Translations under genes and position numbers: made by a program
NCBI RefSeq assembly: GCF_002934065.1
Contig: NZ_CP018049.1
Coordinates: 1,362,501 to 1,426,500, forward strand
Direction of reading: 5' to 3'
Source: Pseudomonas orientalis
Lineage (GTDB): Bacteria; Pseudomonadota; Gammaproteobacteria; Pseudomonadales; Pseudomonadaceae
Length of the DNA stretch: 64,000 nt
Notes under the pieces: generated by a model
Told to the model about the DNA's origin: nothing
Databases searched by the model: none
Seen by the model: the letters and a program-made list of their open reading frames with translations, nothing else
Shown: piece after piece, positions 58,165 through 64,000 of the stretch
How the letters are laid out: the number at the start of each line of letters is the position of its first letter
Numbering within the stretch: position 1 is the first letter of the stretch

Positions 58165-59517
58165 ATGAGTGCGCTCTACATGATTGTCGGCACCCTGGTT
58201 GCTCTGGGTGTGCTGGTTACCTTCCACGAATTCGGCCACTTCTGGGTGGCGCGTCGTTGCGGCGTCAAGGTACTGCGCTTTTCCGTCGGTTTCGGCATGC
58301 CGCTGGTTCGCTGGCATGATCGTCGTGGCACTGAGTTCGTGATCGCAGCCATCCCGTTGGGTGGCTATGTGAAGATGCTCGATGAGCGAGAAGGCGAGGT
58401 GCCTGCGGATCAGTTGGACCAATCCTTCAACCGCAAGACCGTGCGCCAGCGTATCGCCATCGTGGCTGCCGGCCCCATTGCCAACTTTTTGTTGGCGATG
58501 GTGTTTTTCTGGGTCCTTGCCATGCTCGGCAGCCAGCAAGTGCGACCGGTGATCGGTGCGGTCGAGTCAGGCAGTATGGCGGCCAAGGCCGGGCTGGTTG
58601 CGGGTCAGGAAATTGTTTCTATTGATGGCGAGCCCACCACCGGTTGGGGTGCGGTCAATTTGCAGTTGGTGCGCCGACTGGGCGAGAGCGGTACCGTCAA
58701 TGTGGTGGTGCGCGAGCAGGACTCCAGTGCCGAAAGCCCGCGTGAGCTGGCTCTGGACCATTGGCTTCAAGGCGCTGACGAGCCGGATCCGATCAAGTCC
58801 CTGGGCATTCGTCCGTGGCGTCCGGCGTTGCCGCCAGTGCTGGCCGAGCTTGACCCCAAAGGCCCGGCCCAGGCCGCAGGTCTTAAAGCCGGCGACCGGC
58901 TGTTGGCCCTCGATGGCCAGGCGCTGGGTGACTGGCAGCAAGTGGTCGACCTGGTGCGTGTACGTCCTGATACCCAAATTGTGCTGAAAGTTGAGCGTGA
59001 AGGTGCTCAAATCGACGTCCCGGTGACTTTGTCGGTTCGTGGGGAAGCCAAGGCCGCCGGGGGTTACCTGGGGGCCGGGGTCAAAGGTGTCGAATGGCCG
59101 CCATCGATGGTGCGAGAGGTCAGCTTCGGGCCGTTGGCCGCGATTGGCGAGGGTGCCAAACGCACTTGGACCATGAGCGTGCTGACCCTCGAATCCCTCA
59201 AGAAAATGTTGTTCGGCGAGCTCTCGGTAAAAAACTTGAGTGGACCGATAACCATTGCTAAAGTGGCGGGCGCTTCTGCCCAGTCGGGTGTCGCGGATTT
59301 CCTGAATTTCCTGGCTTATCTGAGTATCAGCCTTGGAGTTCTGAATTTGCTGCCCATTCCAGTATTGGATGGGGGGCATCTGCTGTTTTATCTGGTCGAG
59401 TGGGTGCGTGGTCGCCCCTTGTCGGATCGGGTGCAGGGTTGGGGGATACAGATCGGTATCAGTTTGGTGGTCGGAGTGATGTTGTTAGCTCTGGTCAACG
59501 ATCTGGGACGACTGTAA
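58165..59517 (+). CDS. rseP: Site-2 protease RseP
   Basis: 450 aa. Zinc motif TFHEFGHFWVARR in the first membrane segment, two PDZ domains (about 115-200 and 210-300), and NLLPIPVLDGGHLLFYLVEW with the third ligand. It cleaves the anti-sigma factor of the sigma-E/AlgU envelope stress pathway after the site-1 cut. Confidence 0.96.
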   Translation: MSALYMIVGTLVALGVLVTFHEFGHFWVARRCGVKVLRFSVGFGMPLVRWHDRRGTEFVIAAIPLGGYVKMLDEREGEVPADQLDQSFNRKTVRQRIAIVAAGPIANFLLAMVFFWVLAMLGSQQVRPVIGAVESGSMAAKAGLVAGQEIVSIDGEPTTGWGAVNLQLVRRLGESGTVNVVVREQDSSAESPRELALDHWLQGADEPDPIKSLGIRPWRPALPPVLAELDPKGPAQAAGLKAGDRLLALDGQALGDWQQVVDLVRVRPDTQIVLKVEREGAQIDVPVTLSVRGEAKAAGGYLGAGVKGVEWPPSMVREVSFGPLAAIGEGAKRTWTMSVLTLESLKKMLFGELSVKNLSGPITIAKVAGASAQSGVADFLNFLAYLSISLGVLNLLPIPVLDGGHLLFYLVEWVRGRPLSDRVQGWGIQIGISLVVGVMLLALVNDLGRL

Positions 59518-59537
59518 CGCTTCGCTGAATTGCGAAT

Positions 59538-59563
59538 CTGCCGCATTTTGCGGCAGTTTGTTT
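59538..59563 (+). terminator. Hairpin between rseP and bamA
   Basis: CTGCCGCATTTTGCGGCAG followed by TTTGTTT: a good terminator inside an otherwise continuous gene cluster. Confidence 0.8.
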
Positions 59564-59591
59564 ATTGCCAGTTGGAATAAGAAAGGACTTC

Positions 59592-61979
59592 ATGAAACGT
59601 CTGCTGCTAACTGCGGTTCTCACCGTATTGATGATCGCCGAAGTTCACGCCGAGTCCTTCACCATCTCCGATATTCGCGTCAACGGCCTCCAGCGGGTTT
59701 CCGCGGGTAGCGTCTTTGGTGCCTTGCCGTTGAACGTCGGGGAACAGGCTGATGATCGTCGCCTGGTGGAATCCACTCGTGCGCTGTTCAAAACCGGGTT
59801 CTTTCAAGATATCCAACTGGGTCGCGAAGGCAATGTCCTGGTCATCACCGTCGTCGAGCGGCCTTCCGTCGCGAGCATCACGATCGAAGGCAACAAGGCC
59901 ATCTCCACTGAAGACCTGATGAAAGGGTTGAAGCAGTCGGGTCTGGCCGAGGGCGAGATCTTCCAGCGCGCCACCCTTGAAGGTGTGCGTAACGAACTGC
60001 AGCGCCAGTACGTTGCCCAGGGCCGCTACTCGGCGAGCGTGGAAACGGAAGTGATTCCGCAGCCGCGTAACCGGGTAGGCTTGAAGGTCAACATCAACGA
60101 AGGCACCGTCGCGGCCATTCAGCACATCAACGTGGTGGGCAACACCAAGTTCGCTGATGAAGACCTGATCGGCCTGTTCGAGCTCAAGACCACCAACTGG
60201 TTGTCATTCTTCAAGAATGATGACAAGTACGCCCGTGAGAAATTGTCCGGCGACCTGGAACGCCTGCGCTCCTACTACCTGGACCGTGGCTACATCAATA
60301 TGGACATCGCTTCGACCCAGGTGTCCATCACCCCGGACAAGAAGCACGTCTACATCACCGTCAACGTCAACGAAGGCGAGAAGTACAAGGTTCGTGACGT
60401 CAAGCTCAGCGGTGACTTGAAAGTGCCTGAAGACCAGGTCAAGTCCCTGCTGCTGGTCCAGAAGGACCAGGTGTTCTCGCGCAAGCTGATGACCACCACC
60501 TCCGAGCTGATCACCCGTCGCCTGGGTAACGAAGGCTACACCTTCGCCAACGTCAACGGCGTGCCGACCCCGAACGATGAAGACCACACCGTGGACATCA
60601 CGTTCGTGGTCGATCCAGGCAAGCGAGCCTACGTCAATCGCATCAACTTCCGCGGCAACACCAAGTCCTCGGACGAAGTGCTGCGTCGTGAAATGCGCCA
60701 GATGGAAGGCGGTTGGGCGTCGACTTACCTGATCGACCAATCCAAGACCCGACTTGAGCGCCTGGGCTTCTTCAAGGAAGTCAACGTCGAAACCCCGGCC
60801 GTACCGGGTGTGGATGACCAGGTCGACGTGAACTACGCCGTTGAAGAACAAGCCTCGGGCTCGATCACCGCCAGTGTCGGTTTCGCGCAGAGCGCCGGTT
60901 TGATCCTGGGTGGTTCCATTACCCAGAACAACTTCCTCGGTACCGGTAACCGTGTCTCCATCGGCCTGACCCGAAGCGAATACCAGAGCCGATACAACTT
61001 CGGCTACACCGACCCCTACTGGACTGCAGACGGTGTGAGCCTGGGCTACAACGCGTTCTATCGCACCACTGACTACAAAGACCTCGACGTTGACGTTGCA
61101 AGCTATGCGATCGACAGCCTCGGTGCCGGTGTGAACGTGGGTTACCCGATCAGCGAGACCTCGCGTCTCACCTTCGGCCTGACCGCGCAGCAGGATGAGA
61201 TCAAGACCGGTGTCTACACCGTGGACGAAATCTTCGATTTCACCCGCCGTGAAGGCGACAAATTCCTGAACTTCAAGGCGTCTGCCGGCTGGTCCGAGTC
61301 GACCCTGAACAAAGGCGTACTGGCCACCCGTGGCCATTCCCAGAGCCTGACTGCGGAAGTCACCACGCCGGGCAGCGACCTGTCGTTCTTCAAGCTCGAC
61401 TACCGCGGCCAGTTGTTCCAGCCGTTGAGCGACAACTACACCATGCGCCTGCATACCGAACTGGGCTATGGCGACGGTTACGGTTCGACCAATGGCTTGC
61501 CGTTCTATGAAAACTACTACGCGGGTGGCTTCAACTCGGTACGTGGCTTCAAGGACAGCACCTTGGGTCCTCGTGGTACGCCGAGCCGTGGTTTTGCTGC
61601 GACCGGTAACCAAGGCACTGTGGTTGACTCTGATAACGACCCGCTGCCGTTCGGCGGTAACGTATTGATCCAGGGTGGTGCGGAAATTCTGTTCCCGCTG
61701 CCATTCGTGAAAGATCAGCGTTCCCTGCGTACTTCGGTCTTCTGGGACGTGGGTAACGTGTTCGACTCCAAGTGTGAACAGGTCACCAACCCCAACGGTT
61801 CGCGGTCCAACACCCAGTGCAACGACGTGAGCCTCAGCAATCTGGCGAGCTCCGTCGGTGTGGGTGTGACCTGGGTGACCGCGCTGGGCCCGTTGAGCTT
61901 TGCTCTGGCCATGCCGATCAAGAAACCGGATAACGCTGAAACCCAGATTTTCCAATTCTCCCTTGGCCAGACGTTCTAA
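59592..61979 (+). CDS. bamA: Outer-membrane protein assembly factor BamA
   Basis: 795 aa from ATG 59592 (AAAGGA upstream). Signal MKRLLLTAVLTVLMIAEVHA, five POTRA domains, then the 16-strand beta-barrel; the conserved VRGF is seen in FNSVRGFKDSTLGPRG, and the last residue is Phe (FSLGQTF), the Omp insertion signal. It folds barrels into the outer membrane. Confidence 0.97.
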   Translation: MKRLLLTAVLTVLMIAEVHAESFTISDIRVNGLQRVSAGSVFGALPLNVGEQADDRRLVESTRALFKTGFFQDIQLGREGNVLVITVVERPSVASITIEGNKAISTEDLMKGLKQSGLAEGEIFQRATLEGVRNELQRQYVAQGRYSASVETEVIPQPRNRVGLKVNINEGTVAAIQHINVVGNTKFADEDLIGLFELKTTNWLSFFKNDDKYAREKLSGDLERLRSYYLDRGYINMDIASTQVSITPDKKHVYITVNVNEGEKYKVRDVKLSGDLKVPEDQVKSLLLVQKDQVFSRKLMTTTSELITRRLGNEGYTFANVNGVPTPNDEDHTVDITFVVDPGKRAYVNRINFRGNTKSSDEVLRREMRQMEGGWASTYLIDQSKTRLERLGFFKEVNVETPAVPGVDDQVDVNYAVEEQASGSITASVGFAQSAGLILGGSITQNNFLGTGNRVSIGLTRSEYQSRYNFGYTDPYWTADGVSLGYNAFYRTTDYKDLDVDVASYAIDSLGAGVNVGYPISETSRLTFGLTAQQDEIKTGVYTVDEIFDFTRREGDKFLNFKASAGWSESTLNKGVLATRGHSQSLTAEVTTPGSDLSFFKLDYRGQLFQPLSDNYTMRLHTELGYGDGYGSTNGLPFYENYYAGGFNSVRGFKDSTLGPRGTPSRGFAATGNQGTVVDSDNDPLPFGGNVLIQGGAEILFPLPFVKDQRSLRTSVFWDVGNVFDSKCEQVTNPNGSRSNTQCNDVSLSNLASSVGVGVTWVTALGPLSFALAMPIKKPDNAETQIFQFSLGQTF

Positions 61980-62024
61980 GCGTCTGACCTAAGATAACGA
62001 CAACGGATTCTGTAGGAGTACATC

Positions 62025-62528
62025 GTGCGTAAGTTGACTCAATTGGTCCTGCTGGCCACTGTGCTGGTAACCACCCCGGCCTTCGCCGAAATGAAAATTG
62101 CCGTGCTGAACTATCAGATGGCCCTTCTGGAATCTGACGCGGCCAAGCGTTACGCCGTGGATGCCGAGAAGAAATTCGGTCCGCAACTGACCAAGCTCAA
62201 GACTCTGGAAAGCAGCGCCAAGGGCATCCAGGACCGTCTGGTTGCCGGTGGCGACAAGATGCAGCAAGGCGAGCGCGAGCGTCTGGAGCTTGAGTTCAAG
62301 CAAAAGGCCCGTGACTACCAGTTCCAGTCCAAGGAACTGAACGAAGCCAAGGCGGTTGCCGACCGCGAAATGCTCAAGCAGCTCAAGCCCAAGCTCGACA
62401 GCGCCGTGGAAGAAGTCATCAAGAAGGGTGCCTTTGACCTGGTGTTCGAACGTGGCGCCGTGATTGACGTCAAGCCTCAATACGACATCACCCGCCAGGT
62501 GATCGAGCGCATGAACCAGCTGAAGTAA
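62025..62528 (+). CDS. skp: Periplasmic chaperone Skp (OmpH)
   Basis: 167 aa from GTG 62025 (TAGGAG upstream). Signal ends TTPAFA-EM. The mature protein is a long charged coiled-coil (LELEFKQKARDYQFQSKELN). It holds unfolded Omps for BamA. Its neighbours bamA and lpxD match the conserved order. Confidence 0.94.
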   Translation: MRKLTQLVLLATVLVTTPAFAEMKIAVLNYQMALLESDAAKRYAVDAEKKFGPQLTKLKTLESSAKGIQDRLVAGGDKMQQGERERLELEFKQKARDYQFQSKELNEAKAVADREMLKQLKPKLDSAVEEVIKKGAFDLVFERGAVIDVKPQYDITRQVIERMNQLK

Positions 62529-62531
62529 ACC

Positions 62532-63587
62532 ATGACTGCGACTATCAAGCTCGGCGAGTTGGCCGAGTTCCTGGGGGCCACCTTGCGTGGCTCCAGGGAG
62601 AAGGAAATCACTGGGCTAGCCACCTTGCAGGAGGCTGGCCCAGCTCAGTTGAGCTTCCTGGCGAAGCCCCAATACCGTAAGTATCTGGTCGACTGCCAAG
62701 CCGGCGCCGTGTTGCTTACGGCCGTCGATGCCGAAGGGTTTACTGGGGACGCGCTGGTGGTGGCTGACCCTTACCTGGCTTTTGCCCGGGCGTCGCACCT
62801 GTTCGCTCCAAAATCCAAGGCCAGCGCTGGTATTCATCCGTCTGCGGTGATCGCCGATGATGCCCAGGTTGATCCCTCGGCCAGCATTGGTGCCTTTGCG
62901 GTGATCGAGAACGGCGCACGTATTGGCGCGGGTGTAACGGTCGGCGCTCATTGCTTTATCGGCGCGCGTTGTGAAATCGGTGTCGATGGCTGGCTTGCTC
63001 CTCGCGTGACCCTTTACCACGACGTGCGTATCGGTGAGCGGGTGGTTCTGCAGTCGGGCGCTGTGATCGGTGGTGAAGGTTTTGGTTTTGCCAATTCCAA
63101 AGGTATTTGGCACAAGGTTGCCCACGTCGGCGGCGTATTGATCGGCGATGACGTGGAAATCGGCGTGAATACTGCCGTCGATCGTGGAGCCTTGGCCGAT
63201 ACGGTCATAGGCAACGGCGTGAAGCTCGACAACCAGATCCATATCGCTCACAACGTGCAGATTGGCGACCACACCGCCATGGCGGCATGCGTGGGCATTT
63301 CCGGCAGTACCAAAATCGGCAAGCATTGCATGCTCGCCGGTGGCGTCGGGCTGGTGGGGCATATCGATATTTGCGACAACGTCTTCATCACCGGCATGAC
63401 CATGGTCACCCACTCGATTACCGAGCCGGGTTCCTATTCTTCCGGTACCGCCATGCAGCCCTCGGCTGAATGGCGCAAGAGTGCAGCACGCTTGCGGCAG
63501 CTCGACGACATGGCTCGACGTCTCAAACAGCTGGAAAAGCGTGTTGGGGACGTGACCCCTGGCGGTAATGCTTCATCAGAAGGCTGA
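62532..63587 (+). CDS. lpxD: UDP-3-O-(3-hydroxyacyl)glucosamine N-acyltransferase
   Basis: 351 aa. N-terminal uridine-binding domain, then hexapeptide-repeat beta-helix ([20 protein letters not shown]) and the catalytic-His region [20 protein letters not shown]. Third lipid A enzyme. Confidence 0.96.
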   Translation: MTATIKLGELAEFLGATLRGSREKEITGLATLQEAGPAQLSFLAKPQYRKYLVDCQAGAVLLTAVDAEGFTGDALVVADPYLAFARASHLFAPKSKASAGIHPSAVIADDAQVDPSASIGAFAVIENGARIGAGVTVGAHCFIGARCEIGVDGWLAPRVTLYHDVRIGERVVLQSGAVIGGEGFGFANSKGIWHKVAHVGGVLIGDDVEIGVNTAVDRGALADTVIGNGVKLDNQIHIAHNVQIGDHTAMAACVGISGSTKIGKHCMLAGGVGLVGHIDICDNVFITGMTMVTHSITEPGSYSSGTAMQPSAEWRKSAARLRQLDDMARRLKQLEKRVGDVTPGGNASSEG

Positions 63588-63698
63588 TACCATTTCCATA
63601 TCAAGTGTGCACAGCCGCTAGACTGCCTCCTTGATTTGCTAGCGGGGCGTGCTTTTAGTCCGCCCGCCCCCAATCTTTATTACAGGCTTCCCCCCGAA

Positions 63699-64000
63699 AT
63701 GATGGACATCAACGAGATTCGCGAATACCTGCCTCACCGTTATCCGTTCCTGCTGGTGGATCGTGTAGTGGACCTCAATGTTGAGGAAAAGCGCATTCGT
63801 GCCTATAAGAATGTCAGCATCAACGAACCGTTTTTCAATGGCCACTTTCCTGCGCATCCCATCATGCCGGGTGTGTTGATCATCGAAGCAATGGCCCAGG
63901 CTGCCGGTATCCTTGGTTTCAAAATGCTTGACCTCAAGCCTGCTGACGGCACGCTCTACTATTTCGTGGGCTCGGACAAGTTGCGTTTCCGCAATCCGGT
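63699..64000 (+). CDS. fabZ: 3-hydroxyacyl-ACP dehydratase FabZ (3' end outside window)
   Basis: The first 100 codons are visible ([20 protein letters not shown]). Catalytic His in [14 protein letters not shown] and Glu in [12 protein letters not shown]. It dehydrates 3-hydroxyacyl-ACP for fatty acid synthesis. A second ATG at 63702 is also possible. The gap after lpxD (63588-63698) shows no gene. Confidence 0.96.

Overview
The window is about 64 kb of a gamma-proteobacterial chromosome. It is GC-rich, almost every gene has a recognisable Pseudomonas counterpart, and the gene order (wsp operon - prfB - lysS; ppc - adk - tsaB; glnD - map - rpsB - tsf - pyrH - frr - uppS - cdsA - dxr - rseP - bamA - skp - lpxD - fabZ) matches Pseudomonas. 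Paired REP sequences built on GTGGGAGGGGGCTTGCCCCCGAT recur between genes and point to the P. fluorescens group. No tRNA, rRNA, CRISPR array, transposase or prophage was seen.

Layout. 1-6145: the end of the Wsp surface-sensing chemotaxis-like operon (wspC, partial, to wspR), which controls c-di-GMP. 6386-9045: prfB, with its programmed +1 frameshift, and lysS. 9212-12536: a TetR regulator, a DUF1704 putative metallopeptidase, a lipoprotein hydrolase and a small membrane protein. 12616-13437: two small genes, each behind a full-consensus hrp box (GGAACC-N15-CCACNNA). 13453-15346: two DUF4398-type lipoproteins and a conserved hypothetical. 15510-24212: ppc, adk, tsaB, DUF72, a PEP-mutase-like enzyme, an extensin-like protein, a protein with an internal duplication, and rsmJ. 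24213-25034: a gene-free stretch holding a perfect 25-bp inverted repeat and a 70-bp tandem array of single REPs. 25035-29930: MexL/MexJ/MexK-type regulator and RND efflux genes. 29946-30274: a third hrp-box-like promoter and a four-cysteine peptide gene. 30341-39761: DUF4197, YbaY, PlsB, a cold-shock protein, RlmA, DapE and an NdvB-type glucan synthase. 39979-45874: tcdA, csdE, csdA, dapD, a Spx/ArsC-like protein and a Na+/H+ antiporter. 45867-46672: an astacin-like metalloprotease gene behind a fourth hrp-box-like promoter. 46736-64000: dapC, glnD, map, the translation-factor cluster and the envelope-biogenesis cluster, ending inside fabZ.

How the genes work together. Most of the window is housekeeping: lysine/diaminopimelate synthesis (dapE, dapD, dapC), sulfur transfer and tRNA t6A modification (csdA, csdE, tcdA, tsaB), translation (prfB, lysS, map, rpsB, tsf, frr), isoprenoid, phospholipid and lipid A synthesis (uppS, dxr, cdsA, plsB, lpxD, fabZ) and outer-membrane assembly (rseP, bamA, skp).

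The most interesting signal is four HrpL-type (type III secretion sigma factor) promoter sequences placed in intergenic gaps among these conserved genes. Each stands immediately upstream of an isolated gene: a harpin-like Gly/Gln-rich protein, a 64-aa charged protein, a 71-aa four-Cys peptide, and an astacin-type zinc protease with an export-signal-like N-terminus and no Sec signal. Two boxes match the consensus completely; two differ only at the sixth base. No type III apparatus gene or hrpL is in the window, so this reads as a scattered set of candidate type III-secreted proteins whose secretion locus would be elsewhere.
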